Part shown: piece after piece, positions 17,199-26,224 of the stretch
How positions within the stretch are numbered: the stretch's first letter is position 1
Layout: each line of letters starts with the position of its first letter
NCBI GenBank assembly: GCA_030667985.1
Contig: DAOUUU010000008.1
Location: 1-37,584 of the forward strand
Direction of reading: 5' to 3'
DNA length: 37,584 nt
Origin: Candidatus Krumholzibacteriota bacterium
GTDB lineage: Bacteria > Krumholzibacteriota > Krumholzibacteriia > Krumholzibacteriales > Krumholzibacteriaceae
The notes under the pieces: model-generated
What the model saw: the letters and a program-made list of their open reading frames with translations, nothing else
Databases searched by the model: none
Told to the model about the DNA's origin: nothing
Program-made: the position numbers and the translations under genes

Positions 17199-18428
17199 TC
17201 ATTCGTAATGGAGCGCAACCACCGGATCCATCTTGGCCGCCTTGGCAGCCGGATAGGTGCCAAAGATCAGGCCGATGACGAACGTGACGATGATACCGGC
17301 CGCTATCGACCAGGTAGCGATCACGTAGGGCAGCGGCGAGACGAGCGAGATGACAGCTGCAATCGAAAAACCGAACGTTATGCCGAGGATCCCGCCCAGA
17401 AGCGATAGAGTGATCGATTCTACGATGAACTGCCAGATGATATTCGATCTCCGCGCCCCGAGAGCCTTGCGTATCCCCACCTCCCTCGTACGCTCCGTCA
17501 CAGAGACAAGCATGACGTTCATCAAAACGATCCCTCCGATCACAAGAGCGATCGAGGCGATGAATATAAGAGCGTTGAAGATCGATGCCGATACTTTCTG
17601 CCATAACGAAACGAGCATCTCCGACGTGGAGATAGCGAAATCGTCCTCGTCGAGAGGGCGCAGCTTGTGCCTTATGCGCATTGCGACACGCGCCTCCTCC
17701 ACCGCCTGGTTTAACAGGCGTATATCGTTCGCCTTCACCTTGATCTCGATGGACGAACGGGATCCGTACATCTTGAGAAACGCAGTTATCGGTATATAGA
17801 CGAACCTGTTCCTCGACTCTCCGAAGAGCGTGCCCATGTCCTTCGTGACGCCGATGACGCTGAAATGCTTTCTGCCGATCTTGATCTTCCGGCCGATCGG
17901 ATCGAGACCACCGAAGAGTCTCTCGTAGACATCCCAACCGATGACGGCGACCGGCGTACTCCGCTTCGCCTCGAGCAGTGAGATATGCCGCCCCATGTGC
18001 AGATCGGCGTTCTCTATCATCGCGTACTCGTAAGATCTTCCCCTGATCCTGATATTCTCGACATAGGACTTGCCGCTAACGATCTTGTCCGAGCCGTTGA
18101 TGGCCGATCCGATAAATGAGGCGCTCGGCACCTTGTCCTTGAGGTAATCAACATCGCTGAGCCTTACCACTTTGTTCCGCGCGAGTGCGTCGAGGAAAGC
18201 GTCGAGATCGGTTATCGCATCGAAGAAGCTGACGCGCTCGATCGTGAATACGTTGCTTCCTTCGTCTGCTACCTTTTCACGCACATAATTGTCTATGCCG
18301 CCGATCAATGACACCACGGCGATCACAGACATGGTACCGACGATGTTCCCAAGGAGCGTCAGAAACGTACGGAGTTTGTTCTCCCTGAGCGCATTGAACG
18401 CGATTCGGATTCCCTCGAATAGAAGCAT
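17199..18428 (-). CDS. MacB-type ABC exporter permease (first of two)
   Basis: The 409-residue product has the same layout as its downstream neighbour: an N-terminal span ('KLRTFLTLLGNIVGTMSVIAV'), a periplasmic MacB core and an FtsX domain with 'GGIVLMNVMLVSVTERTREVG' and the C-terminal 'YPAAKAAKMDPVVALHYE'. It lacks a nucleotide-binding domain; that is encoded separately at 19794. The spacing is 46 nt from the adaptor gene and 7 nt to the second permease. The two permeases clearly differ across the periplasmic core, so they are an old duplication rather than a recent copy. An FtsX/LolCE-type lipoprotein transporter is an alternative, but the adaptor and TolC genes favour a MacAB-TolC-like exporter. 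Confidence 0.9.
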   Translation of the reverse strand: MLLFEGIRIAFNALRENKLRTFLTLLGNIVGTMSVIAVVSLIGGIDNYVREKVADEGSNVFTIERVSFFDAITDLDAFLDALARNKVVRLSDVDYLKDKVPSASFIGSAINGSDKIVSGKSYVENIRIRGRSYEYAMIENADLHMGRHISLLEAKRSTPVAVIGWDVYERLFGGLDPIGRKIKIGRKHFSVIGVTKDMGTLFGESRNRFVYIPITAFLKMYGSRSSIEIKVKANDIRLLNQAVEEARVAMRIRHKLRPLDEDDFAISTSEMLVSLWQKVSASIFNALIFIASIALVIGGIVLMNVMLVSVTERTREVGIRKALGARRSNIIWQFIVESITLSLLGGILGITFGFSIAAVISLVSPLPYVIATWSIAAGIIVTFVIGLIFGTYPAAKAAKMDPVVALHYE

Positions 18429-18474
18429 GATCTGCCTGAAGCCCTGGTTGGAGAACCGGCCGGTTACCGAGCCG

Positions 18475-19710
18475 TTATTTCTTCTTGCCCTTCTTCTCGG
18501 TGATCTTGACCAGCTGACCGTCCTTGAGATCCCGAATCGCCCGGTAATTCCCGCTGACGACCTTCTCGTCCTGCTCGAGTCCCCCGACCACCTCGAAATG
18601 CCGCTGGCTGCTTATACCGATCTCGACCGGCTTGAACTTCGCCCGCCTATCCTCTACGACGAACACGCCCTCTATCTCCTCGTTGGCCGCCTCGTCACCG
18701 GTCTGCGTGGAGTCGGGTTCGTAACCCTTGAGATCCTTCTCTCTTCGCACTGTGAGGCTCTGGATCGGTATGCTCAGGGCCCCTATGCGCTCAGCCACGG
18801 TTATTTCGGTATCGGCGCTGAGCCCGGGTCTCACGTTGGGGATGGATTCGATGATCGTGATGATGACATTGAAATCCACTCCCTGCTGACCCGTAATGCT
18901 GCTGGACAGGATGGGGCTATTGCCGATCTCCGTCACCTCTCCGGCGAACGATGTGTCTGGAAAAGCATCGAGGGTCACGCTCGCGCTGTCTCCAAGGTTG
19001 ATGTGCACAACCTCTGTCTCGTCGACCTCGACCTCTGTCTCTATCACCGATAGGTCGGCAATCGTCATGAGCACAGTCCCTGCGATATTCATCGAGCCCA
19101 TGATCGCACTCTCGCCCTCCTCGACATTGAGGCGGGTAATGATGCCGTCCATCGTCGCCTCTATGGTAACCTCCTCGTAACTGTGGCGCGCACTCTTCAG
19201 GCTCGCCTCCTGCTGCTCGATCTGATGGAGGGTCGCCTGATGATTTGCGACCGAGATGTCGTAGTTCGCCTGGGCCTGATCGACCTCCTGGCTGGTCAGG
19301 AAACCCTGCTCTGAGAGTTTGAGGACCCTGTCGAGATCGTTCTTGGCCTTGGTCTTCTGAGCAAAGGTCTGGCGCTCGTTCGCACGGGCCGCCAGGAGCA
19401 ACGCTTCGATCTGATTCACCATCGATTCGAGCTGGATCGGATCGATCTGAAGGAGAAATTGTCCCTTCTTCACATATTCCCCCTCCTTTACAGCTACGCG
19501 TGTGACCTTGCCGATCGCGCTGGCGCTCACGTCGACCTTTCGCTTGGGCTGAATACTGCCCGATGCGCTGATCACCATCGATATGTCACGCTCGCTGACC
19601 TCCTCGACCTGGACCTCAAGTCCACTGTCATGCCTCGCCCGCACGTTTATCAGCACGAGCGCCGCTATTACGACGGCGACGATGATGAGCAACCAGTGTT
19701 TCCTCTTCAT
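18475..19710 (-). CDS. MacA-like periplasmic adaptor (HlyD/RND membrane-fusion family)
   Basis: The 411-residue product links the inner-membrane permeases to the TolC-like channel. An N-terminal anchor ('HWLLIIVAVVIAALVLINV') is followed by a barrel-sandwich half ('VDVSASAIGKVTRVAVKEG'), a long alpha-helical hairpin at about residues 80-175 with many Gln/Glu, the second half ('DGIITRLNVEEGESA'), a beta-barrel region and a membrane-proximal domain. The tail is lysine-rich ('ITEKKGKKK'). The ATG has GAGGGAG upstream and lies 83 nt after the ATPase stop. Exported substrate is unknown; macrolides, lipids or peptides are all known for the family. Confidence 0.92.
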   Translation of the reverse strand: MKRKHWLLIIVAVVIAALVLINVRARHDSGLEVQVEEVSERDISMVISASGSIQPKRKVDVSASAIGKVTRVAVKEGEYVKKGQFLLQIDPIQLESMVNQIEALLLAARANERQTFAQKTKAKNDLDRVLKLSEQGFLTSQEVDQAQANYDISVANHQATLHQIEQQEASLKSARHSYEEVTIEATMDGIITRLNVEEGESAIMGSMNIAGTVLMTIADLSVIETEVEVDETEVVHINLGDSASVTLDAFPDTSFAGEVTEIGNSPILSSSITGQQGVDFNVIITIIESIPNVRPGLSADTEITVAERIGALSIPIQSLTVRREKDLKGYEPDSTQTGDEAANEEIEGVFVVEDRRAKFKPVEIGISSQRHFEVVGGLEQDEKVVSGNYRAIRDLKDGQLVKITEKKGKKK

Positions 19711-19793
19711 TATTCTCCCTCTGAGTGAAAATAGACATCGAGCGAATCCATTGCCTCGGTTCTTGTGGATCAGCGCGGATTTCCCTGCAATTG

Positions 19794-20477
19794 CTAACTG
19801 CCTACAACTGTATCCGATTCTATCAGACCATCTCGAAGACGCACAATTCGTTTTGCGTGCTCCGCTATATATTCCTCGTGAGTGACTATGACGATCGTGT
19901 TCCCCGCGTCATGGATCTCGTTCAGTATTGCCATGATCTCCTCGCCCGTACTGCTGTCGAGGTTGCCCGTAGGCTCGTCGGCGAGGATGATCGAAGGGCG
20001 ATTGACAAGTGCCCTGGCAATCGCCACCCTCTGTCTCTGTCCCCCGGAGAGTTCATTCGGGCGGTGCACGGCCCTGTCACCGAGCCCGACCGCCTCCAGA
20101 GCGTCCGATGCCCTTTTGCGTCGTTCCGTGGTAGAGATCCCGCCGTATATCAGAGGGAGTTCGACATTCTGGAATGCAGTGGCGCGCGGCAGCAGATTGA
20201 AGGTCTGGAACACGAATCCGATCTCTTTGTTTCGTATCCGGGCCAGTTCGTCATCCGACATGTTGCTCACTTCCTGACTATTCAGTATATATGTGCCCTC
20301 TGTCGGAGAGTCGAGACATCCGAGAATGTTCATGAAGGTCGATTTTCCGGAGCCGGAGGGTCCCATGATAGCAATGTATTCGTTCGCCGCAATCTGCAGA
20401 TCCACTCCAGCAAGGGCTTCGATTTTCTGGGTTCCCACTTCGTATATCTTTTTTACACCATGCACATCGATCATCAT
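19794..20477 (-). CDS. ABC exporter ATPase, MacB/LolD family
   Basis: The 227-residue product is a stand-alone nucleotide-binding subunit. It has Walker A 'GPSGSGKST', Q-loop region '[12 protein letters not shown]', signature 'LSGGQRQR', Walker B '[14 protein letters not shown]' and the switch 'VIVTHEE'. These are characteristic of the MacB/LolD/FtsE group. It lies 31 nt after the TolC-like gene and before the adaptor and two permeases, so it probably drives that tripartite exporter. The first two codons are both ATG, so the exact start is uncertain by one residue. The stop is TAG. Confidence 0.93.
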   Translation of the reverse strand: MMIDVHGVKKIYEVGTQKIEALAGVDLQIAANEYIAIMGPSGSGKSTFMNILGCLDSPTEGTYILNSQEVSNMSDDELARIRNKEIGFVFQTFNLLPRATAFQNVELPLIYGGISTTERRKRASDALEAVGLGDRAVHRPNELSGGQRQRVAIARALVNRPSIILADEPTGNLDSSTGEEIMAILNEIHDAGNTIVIVTHEEYIAEHAKRIVRLRDGLIESDTVVGS

Positions 20478-20508
20478 ATGAATGCTCCTGCTATACCGGT
20501 TTGCGTTA

Positions 20509-21855
20509 TCAGTTCACCCTTTTTCCAGTGGCCCTTGCCAGATCCGCAACGGCGATAAGGTAATCGCACTTGGCATCGATGACATCGGCCTTGGCCTGGG
20601 TCATCGCCATCTGAGCATCGATCGTTTCGAGCATCGTTCCAGCGCCGACACGGTAACGTTCCTCCGCAAGCCGCACGTCCTCCTGAGCCTGCTCGACCGT
20701 CTCGGTAGCGACGAGAATGCGCTCTTTCGCCTCACCGATCAAAAAGATGAGTTTCTTGACCTCTTTTATGGCGTTGAGCTTGGCCCTCTCCAGACCATAC
20801 TCGGCTCTTCGGAAATCGGCCTTCGCCATACCGACGCTCGAGCTGGTCAGAAACCTGTCGAATACGTTGAATGTCACACTCGCTCCTACCGACCATGAAT
20901 ATTCATCCTCGAAGAAGTTAAAGTTATTGGCCATCTCGCGATCGCTCCAGGAATAGTTGAATCCCGCTCCGATCGACGGCCACCAGCCGCTTTTCGCCGC
21001 CGTTATGGAGGCGTAGGCGGCTCCCTTGCTGTATTCGAGGCTCTTCAGGTCGGATCTGTTCACAAGGGCAAAACCGATCTCTTTCTCGGCGTCCGGCTCG
21101 ATGAATTCGATCACCATCGTCGTATCGACGTCGACCGATGAATTATCGCGGACGCTGAGCACCGAAATCAGATCCTCTCGGCCGAACTCGACCGCGTTCC
21201 TGGTTCTGATCATCGTCAGGCGTGTGTTCGAGTGGCGGACTCTCGCCTTCAGTACATCGGCCCTGGTCGCCGACCCGACCTCGAGCAGCGCCTCGCTGCG
21301 ATCGAGGTTCTGTTTCGCCTGCTCCATGCTCTCGTCAGCTACCACGAGAAGCATCTTGGCGCGCACGAGATTATAGTACTTGTTGATGACCATCGCTGTC
21401 ACTATGTCCTTCGCGTACCGGAGCTCCTCGCGGGCAGCATCTCTATACTTTATCGAGGATTGGATCCTGCCGATATTCCCGCCGCCGTCGAACAGGGTAA
21501 TACCCGACGACATATTGAAAGAATAGGAGCCGTAATCAAATCCTTCGTTCTGTACCGGTCTTCCCTGTGCATCGTACTGTATGGACGAAGGCCCGTAGTA
21601 TGCGTGGCCGCCGGTAAAACCGACGCTGAAGCTTGGAAGAAGCTGTCCATAGCTCTGCAGCAGCCCGTTCTCGGCCGTTTTCAGCCCCGAATGCGACATG
21701 CCGATATCGGGATTGTTCTGAAGAGCGATCGAGATACAATCCTCGAGAGATAACACCTTTTGAGCCAGGGCATCCGTTGTGATGAGAGAACCCGCGAATA
21801 AGAACGGCACGAGCAGGAATGCCGCCGCTCTGAGATACGATCCTCTACTATTCAT
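20509..21855 (-). CDS. TolC-like outer-membrane efflux protein
   Basis: The 448-residue product is an outer-membrane factor that forms the exit duct of the exporter. After a signal peptide ('[17 protein letters not shown]') the two-fold repeated OEP pattern is visible: '[17 protein letters not shown]' and long helices in the first half, '[22 protein letters not shown]' in part, and '[22 protein letters not shown]' in part in the second. The length matches TolC relatives. It is the first gene of the exporter operon, under the promoter at 21971-21999. The start ATG has AAAGG 8 nt upstream. Confidence 0.93.
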   Translation of the reverse strand: MNSRGSYLRAAAFLLVPFLFAGSLITTDALAQKVLSLEDCISIALQNNPDIGMSHSGLKTAENGLLQSYGQLLPSFSVGFTGGHAYYGPSSIQYDAQGRPVQNEGFDYGSYSFNMSSGITLFDGGGNIGRIQSSIKYRDAAREELRYAKDIVTAMVINKYYNLVRAKMLLVVADESMEQAKQNLDRSEALLEVGSATRADVLKARVRHSNTRLTMIRTRNAVEFGREDLISVLSVRDNSSVDVDTTMVIEFIEPDAEKEIGFALVNRSDLKSLEYSKGAAYASITAAKSGWWPSIGAGFNYSWSDREMANNFNFFEDEYSWSVGASVTFNVFDRFLTSSSVGMAKADFRRAEYGLERAKLNAIKEVKKLIFLIGEAKERILVATETVEQAQEDVRLAEERYRVGAGTMLETIDAQMAMTQAKADVIDAKCDYLIAVADLARATGKRVN

Positions 21856-21970
21856 TCGTCTGACCTTTCTTCGAAAGTCGTAAACATCCTTTAAAAAAAA
21901 AACGGTTAGTTAGCATAGATACGTTCAAATGAGGGCTCGAGTTTCATGTATGGGTGGATATATGGGAAAA

Positions 21971-21999
21971 TATATACCATTTAAGGAGTGAAATCTCAA
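21971..21999 (-). promoter_or_regulatory. Sigma70-type promoter for the tripartite exporter operon
   Basis: TTGAGA (21994-21999), 17 nt and TATATA (21971-21976; an overlapping TATATT lies 2 nt further) read on the minus strand. The leader of about 110 nt to the TolC start contains a run of ten T residues (plus-strand A run at 21893-21902). The rest of the 228-nt gap holds only the terminator of the tonB operon. Confidence 0.68.
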
Positions 22000-22029
22000 C
22001 ATACTTCCTTGATCCTGCGTCCAATCGAT

Positions 22030-22053
22030 AAAAAACCCGGCTGTAGCGCCGGG
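22030..22053 (-). terminator. Rho-independent terminator of the exbB-exbD-exbD-tonB operon
   Basis: On the minus strand a 6-bp stem CCCGGC / GCCGGG with a 6-nt loop is followed by six T residues. It lies about 30 nt after the tonB stop codon and just before the exporter promoter. Confidence 0.88.
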
Positions 22054-22083
22054 TATATTTGTAACTACCTGCTGTAACAGCTC

Positions 22084-22716
22084 TTAGCTGCCATGCAGCT
22101 TAAATCTGATCGGCACCATCATGGTCGCCTTGACCGGAACGGTCCGCTGTTTTGCGGGCTTGAACCTGAACTGTTTCGCAGCCGAGATAGCAGCCTTTTC
22201 CATCATGGGAGTAACATCGGACTGAAGAACATTCGCGCTTACGACCTTACCGTCCTTTCCCACGAGGACCCTGAGGAGCACCGTCCCCTCGATTCCCGCC
22301 TGGCGGGCGAGATCGGGGTACTTCGGGCTTACGTACTTAATCAGCACCGGCGGTTCATCGAAAGCATAGAACTCCTTCGACTGCTCGGAAGGAGGAGGAG
22401 GAGGAGGAGGCAAATCATCGAGGTCATCAAACGTCGTCGGGGCGATATCGGCCTCTTCGTCGACCTCTTCACCCTCAGCGGCCTCCAGCGGAATCGCCGG
22501 CTGGGCGACCTCCTGAGGCGGAGGGGGAATATCGAACTGCTCCGGCAAATCGATAGCTTCGAAATACTCTTCCCGAAGCACGTAGGGCTTGAACTCGAAT
22601 TGCGGCGTGAAATAGAAGACCAGAAAGTGTATAACGATCGCACCGAACAGAGAATTCCGCAGATACCTGTTGTAACCCTTCTTAAATTTTACATTTGCGA
22701 CAGATGCAAGAGCCAC
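22084..22716 (-). CDS. tonB: TonB-family energy transducer
   Basis: The 210-residue product has a cytoplasmic basic N-terminus, one anchor span ('LFGAIVIHFLVFYF'), a proline-rich and acidic periplasmic stretch with seven consecutive prolines, and a C-terminal TonB domain ('PVLIKYVSPKYPDLARQAG', 'GTVLLRVLVGKDGKV', 'AISAAKQFRFKPAKQ'). TonB passes the proton-motive force captured by ExbB/ExbD to outer-membrane receptors. It is the last gene of the exbB-exbD-exbD operon and is near a TonB-dependent receptor gene (29710), its likely client. The start is GTG with GGGGAG 4-5 nt upstream. Confidence 0.94.
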   Translation of the reverse strand: MALASVANVKFKKGYNRYLRNSLFGAIVIHFLVFYFTPQFEFKPYVLREEYFEAIDLPEQFDIPPPPQEVAQPAIPLEAAEGEEVDEEADIAPTTFDDLDDLPPPPPPPSEQSKEFYAFDEPPVLIKYVSPKYPDLARQAGIEGTVLLRVLVGKDGKVVSANVLQSDVTPMMEKAAISAAKQFRFKPAKQRTVPVKATMMVPIRFKLHGS

Positions 22717-22733
22717 ACCGCTCCCCTTTGCCG

Positions 22734-23144
22734 TTACCTGCCATCCTCGAACAACGAGGTGAAGGAAACATTGATTGCGTTCGCTTCTTTTAACTGTTCT
22801 ATTATCTGCGAGACGAGACCATAGCGGGTCCTCTGATCGATGTTGAACGCAACGATCAGCCCCCTGTTCTCGGCTAATCTCGCTGCGATAATCGCATTGA
22901 CGTTATCCAGGTTTACAAGCTTGTCGTTGATGCTGATCCTGCTGTAACGGTCGGCCCAGATATGCACCAACCTCTCGCGATCCTGGTCAGCTCCCGATTC
23001 CGCCCGCGGCAGGGAAATCGGAAGGCCTTCCTCCAATTTGAATATCGTAGTAACCATGAAGAAGATCAAGAGCAGAAAGATGATATCCGCCATCGACGCG
23101 GTCGGGATCCTGTTCTCAACGCCAAGCCTTCTTACGAACTTCAA
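22734..23144 (-). CDS. exbD: ExbD/TolR family protein (second copy)
   Basis: The 136-residue product has the ExbD pattern: a short basic N-terminus, 'PTASMADIIFLLLIFFMVTTIF' in part containing the membrane aspartate required for proton coupling, and a periplasmic domain. The start is TTG: AAAGGAG lies 6 nt upstream and overlaps the end of the first exbD, and no ATG is available. It forms a motor with ExbB and the other ExbD. The TolR alternative is less likely because the operon ends in tonB and has no tolA/tolB/pal. Confidence 0.92.
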   Translation of the reverse strand: MKFVRRLGVENRIPTASMADIIFLLLIFFMVTTIFKLEEGLPISLPRAESGADQDRERLVHIWADRYSRISINDKLVNLDNVNAIIAARLAENRGLIVAFNIDQRTRYGLVSQIIEQLKEANAINVSFTSLFEDGR

Positions 23145-23156
23145 ACGAGCACTCCT

Positions 23157-23567
23157 TTACAAAGTTGTTTTCAAGGTCCTCAGAGATATCCTCGTCGCTT
23201 TCGCCAATCGGAGCTCATCGAGAATATCTACCATGATTCCGTAATCCGCGTCGGGATGCGTCTCGATAACCACGACGAGCTTGGGATTCTGCAGAAGCTT
23301 TTGCTCGATGAGGGGCTTGATCTCCCTGACATTGACGGGACCCGAGCCACGTATCACGATCGACCCGTTTTTATAGGCCTGGATAGTGAGTACGTTGTCC
23401 CGCTTTAGCTTCACGGTTTGGGATGCTTTGCCCGGCAGGGCCATGGGAAGCCCTTTCTCCACGGCAAACATCGTGCTCACCAGGAAAAATATCAGCAGCA
23501 GGAAGTTGATGTCCGACATCGACGCCGTATTGAACTCCGAGGTTACCTTACTTCTTTTCTTGATCAT
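23157..23567 (-). CDS. exbD: ExbD/TolR family protein (first copy)
   Basis: The 136-residue product has a membrane segment with the key aspartate ('FNTASMSDINFLLLIFFLVS') and a periplasmic domain ('HPDADYGIMVDILDELR'). It is a diverged paralog of the next gene downstream, from which it is separated by 12 nt. Tandem exbD genes after exbB are common in Bacteroidetes-like lineages, where the two may form a mixed dimer inside the ExbB pentamer. The ATG lies 20 nt after the exbB stop. Confidence 0.92.
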   Translation of the reverse strand: MIKKRSKVTSEFNTASMSDINFLLLIFFLVSTMFAVEKGLPMALPGKASQTVKLKRDNVLTIQAYKNGSIVIRGSGPVNVREIKPLIEQKLLQNPKLVVVIETHPDADYGIMVDILDELRLAKATRISLRTLKTTL

Positions 23568-23587
23568 CTAGATCATCTCCGACAGGC

Positions 23588-24460
23588 TTATCTGCTAACA
23601 TTCAACTCGATAAGTTCGTTCACGAGCTCCGCCGAAGCCTCTTCCATCTCGAGAACGAAACGATCGATCTGAGAGACGAAGAACGAGTGGCCGATACTCG
23701 TCGGGATAGCGATTATCAGACCAGTCGCGGTAGTGATCAAAGCTTCCTCGATACCGGAAGCCACTACCTTTGCGCTGACCTGCTCGGCTGCGGCAATCGC
23801 GGCGAACGCGCTGATCATACCAGATACAGTCCCGAGAAAGCCCAGCAGCGGCGCCACCTGGGCAACCGTTGCGATAGCCACGAGACCTCGCTCCAGGAAC
23901 GATGTCTCGATACTACCGGCCGTCTCAATCGCCTCCTTCACCGCGTCGGGTCCCCTGCCTGACCGGAGAAGCCCCGAATGCAGGATTGCGGCAATCGGAC
24001 CTCTCGTCCGCTCACAGACATTCATCGCCGCTTCGACTCCCTCGGAATGAAGGGTCTTGATGATGTCGCTCATGAGTCTCCGTACGTTCACACGGGCACG
24101 GAAGAGTGTAAAGAATCTCTCTATAATAAATACTACTCCGATAATCGATGCAAAGAGCAGCCCGTGCATGAAGTTTCCGCCCTGGACATACTTTTCACCG
24201 ACCCCGCTGTGCTTGAGGTTGTAGAACCATCCCAGCCTCTTGCGCTCGAGCATGTCATCGATCTTTCTAGCGACCATGATGGAATCGCCCTTAGCGAGAG
24301 CTAGTGAATCCATCTCGGACTGGACCTGATACTCGGGCGGAGGCGGAGGTGTAGATTCCTCATTCGCCTCCTGGGCCATGAGCACTGCCGGGAAAACAAC
24401 GGCGAATACCAGAACGAAAGCCAACAGAACGCTGATCCTTGGGAGACTTGTCTTAGCCAT
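23588..24460 (-). CDS. exbB: ExbB/TolQ/MotA family proton channel with signal-peptide-like N-terminus
   Basis: The 290-residue product has an N-terminal hydrophobic segment ending 'LMAQE' (signal-like), then a proline run and a charged periplasmic stretch, followed by the ExbB core: 'HGLLFASIIGVVFIIERFF' as the first span, a cytoplasmic helical loop, and 'APLLGFLGTVSGMISAF' and 'ALITTATGLIIAIPTS' as the pore-forming spans. ExbB is the stator ring of the TonB motor. The ORF track starts at 24613. ATG 24460 is preferred: it has GAAGGAG 9 nt upstream and begins the hydrophobic leader. It is the first gene after the consensus promoter at 24631-24659. The stop is TAA. Confidence 0.93.
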   Translation of the reverse strand: MAKTSLPRISVLLAFVLVFAVVFPAVLMAQEANEESTPPPPPEYQVQSEMDSLALAKGDSIMVARKIDDMLERKRLGWFYNLKHSGVGEKYVQGGNFMHGLLFASIIGVVFIIERFFTLFRARVNVRRLMSDIIKTLHSEGVEAAMNVCERTRGPIAAILHSGLLRSGRGPDAVKEAIETAGSIETSFLERGLVAIATVAQVAPLLGFLGTVSGMISAFAAIAAAEQVSAKVVASGIEEALITTATGLIIAIPTSIGHSFFVSQIDRFVLEMEEASAELVNELIELNVSR

Positions 24461-24630
24461 ACAACGCACTCCTTCTCCAGGCTGACGGGAAGTTGAAATT
24501 GATTCCTGTTCCATTAAGAGAGAATCGTTCGTTCCCATTGGAAAACCGAATGGACAAACTGTTTGAAACGGTACGACCCTCCAAGCTAACAGCTTTAAAG
24601 ATAGCTGCTTCATGCCTTTTCAACTCAAAT

Positions 24631-24659
24631 AAAATAGTGGATGTCCACCCCATTGTCAA
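24631..24659 (-). promoter_or_regulatory. Strong sigma70-type promoter for exbB-exbD-exbD-tonB
   Basis: A perfect -35 TTGACA (24654-24659), a 17-nt spacer and TATTTT (24631-24636) read on the minus strand. The predicted leader to the exbB ATG is about 165 nt. It sits directly after the possible terminator of the receptor operon, which makes the motor genes an independent unit. Confidence 0.8.
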
Positions 24660-24661
24660 CC

Positions 24662-24679
24662 AAAAATTCCCCTGGGAAT
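24662..24679 (-). terminator. Possible terminator of the receptor-GWxTD operon
   Basis: On the minus strand ATTCC-CAGG-GGAAT forms a 5-bp stem with a 4-nt loop, followed by four T residues. It lies about 35 nt after the stop of the GWxTD gene at 24715 and touches the exbB promoter. The stem is short and AT-rich, so its strength is doubtful. Confidence 0.42.
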
Positions 24680-24714
24680 CCACTTCAGATCCACATCTCC
24701 ATTCTTTATTGTCC

Positions 24715-26193
24715 CTAATTTTGGTATTCCTCGCTCGTGCCGACCAGTTTGAACTCGCCCACTCCTTCCCGATCGACGAATAAGAACCTTAGCCCCGCGT
24801 AGACCGTCATCAGTCGATCCCTCTCGAAGAGCGGATCCCCTTTCAGATTATAGATCCAGAGCTCGTATCCTCCCGTATCGAAACCGTCACCGACGAACGG
24901 GGAGCTCTTTCCCTCCACCACGATGCGGGCCACGGGGGCGGCCATACTGGCGGCCGAGGTACTGTGTGTGATGATATTGTATTTGTCCTCGAGCTGGTCC
25001 ATAGCTTCGGCAACGTCGCCGCGGTTGAAGGGCACCGGCTGCTGCTCGATCTCGTCTGGCGAACCGAACCGTATATAGATCAACCCCCTGTCACTAAGCG
25101 CGCCCCTCGTAAAACTCTTGAAGTTGTTGTCAGCGTAGTACATACGGCGCATGAACTCGCTGTAGGTCTCGTTGACAGCGGTATGGGGAGTCGGATCCAG
25201 TTTGTTCCAGTAGGAGTTCAGGTAGCTCTCCTGCTCGCCGATACTCCAGTACTGAAACTGCTCGAATTCCGAGTCGGGCAGCAGCAGTCTCGCCTCGACA
25301 AACAGATCGCGCATCGGTCTCTGCCAGTTCATCAGCTCCCACGAGACGGTGAAATCCTTGCCCCCCACAGCTCTGTATCCCTCGCAGAAAGCGACAGTGT
25401 TTATCCTGTAGGAGCTGGCTGGAAATGAGTTCAGGTCGAACGCGGCGAAAAAGGATGTCTCCCGCCCTCCAGTCGGAACCTTGGCTCTCTGTTCCTTCAC
25501 TATTTCGCCGCTCCTGCCCTCTATCCGGACATAGACATCTACGGAGTCCGCCTCGATACCCTCCGGTATCCTGCCTTTCATGAAGAAGGAGAGCGTATCG
25601 TTTCTGAGTCCGTAGATCCCCATCGGGTTCGGAATGAATCCACCATTCTTATCCACTTTCCAGATGAGAACGGGTTCGCTGAGAACAAACCTGTCCGGAG
25701 CGAAATGGGGCACATCGACATAGATATCAACGAGATCCGACGAGAGATACTGTCCCCGGAGAATACCGACGAGTGTCTTCTTCTTACGGTTCAAATCCTC
25801 GACCTTCACCTCGAGGCCGTAGAGGCCAGGCTCGACGAAGCTGGAATCTACTACATAAACGAATTCGGATAGGTCCTTGCCTTGCGGAGGATCTTCTCTC
25901 GTGTCATAAACCATAAAGGCCCGCTCCCAGGCGGTGCCTTCCTTGGTCATGAATCTTATCTGGATGCGCAGAGATGCCTCGAAACCGGTCTCTTGTTCCT
26001 TGTAGAGGATCTCTTTGGCGGGTACGGCTATCTGGATGAGTTCGAGGGTCTTCTGGCCCGGCCAGGGCAAAGGTGCGAGATCGACATAGAACTCGAAATC
26101 CCCCTCGCCTCTCATCGCCGTGCCGAAGCTCGTCCCAGCAGCGGCAAGGACGAGCGACATCGCTGTGATGACAAGCAAAAAGGCCTTATTCAT
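24715..26193 (-). CDS. GWxTD-family secreted protein with a degenerate motif
   Basis: The 492-residue product has a signal peptide ('FLLVITAMSLVLAAAGTSFG') and beta-rich middle regions. The C-terminal domain is alignable by eye with the GWxTD protein at 14394: 'YWNKLDPTPHTAVNETYSEF' corresponds to 'FWKTKDPTPNTGANEFLSDF', and 'GALSDRGLIYIRFGSPDEI' to 'GWQTDRGKIYLEFGKPDKV'. The Trp and Thr of the defining motif are therefore replaced here. Function is unknown; I infer a periplasmic or surface role. It is the last gene of the receptor / FlgD-CTD / PorV-like operon, 31 nt after the PorV-like gene. A hairpin separates its Shine-Dalgarno-like AAGGAG from the ATG. The stop is TAG. Confidence 0.8.
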   Translation of the reverse strand: MNKAFLLVITAMSLVLAAAGTSFGTAMRGEGDFEFYVDLAPLPWPGQKTLELIQIAVPAKEILYKEQETGFEASLRIQIRFMTKEGTAWERAFMVYDTREDPPQGKDLSEFVYVVDSSFVEPGLYGLEVKVEDLNRKKKTLVGILRGQYLSSDLVDIYVDVPHFAPDRFVLSEPVLIWKVDKNGGFIPNPMGIYGLRNDTLSFFMKGRIPEGIEADSVDVYVRIEGRSGEIVKEQRAKVPTGGRETSFFAAFDLNSFPASSYRINTVAFCEGYRAVGGKDFTVSWELMNWQRPMRDLFVEARLLLPDSEFEQFQYWSIGEQESYLNSYWNKLDPTPHTAVNETYSEFMRRMYYADNNFKSFTRGALSDRGLIYIRFGSPDEIEQQPVPFNRGDVAEAMDQLEDKYNIITHSTSAASMAAPVARIVVEGKSSPFVGDGFDTGGYELWIYNLKGDPLFERDRLMTVYAGLRFLFVDREGVGEFKLVGTSEEYQN

Positions 26194-26201
26194 CGGAATC
26201 A

Positions 26202-26217
26202 GGGGTGAAAATACCCC
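26202..26217 (-). promoter_or_regulatory. Hairpin between an upstream AAGGAG and the start of the 24715 gene
   Basis: On the minus strand GGGGT-ATTTTC-ACCCC forms a 5-bp stem. The only good Shine-Dalgarno (AAGGAG, overlapping the PorV-like stop codon) lies about 26 nt from the ATG, too far in linear form. Folding the hairpin would bring it to about 10 nt. This may tune coupled translation; it is inferred from spacing only. Confidence 0.4.
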
Positions 26218-26224
26218 TTACTCC

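Noticed and set aside
19725-20558. 277-aa plus-strand ORF
   Set aside because: It is antisense to the ABC ATPase, which has all Walker and signature motifs on the minus strand.
22341-22643. 100-aa minus-strand ORF inside tonB
   Set aside because: It is an out-of-frame reading of the proline/acid-rich tonB linker with low-complexity Ser/Arg/Leu composition.
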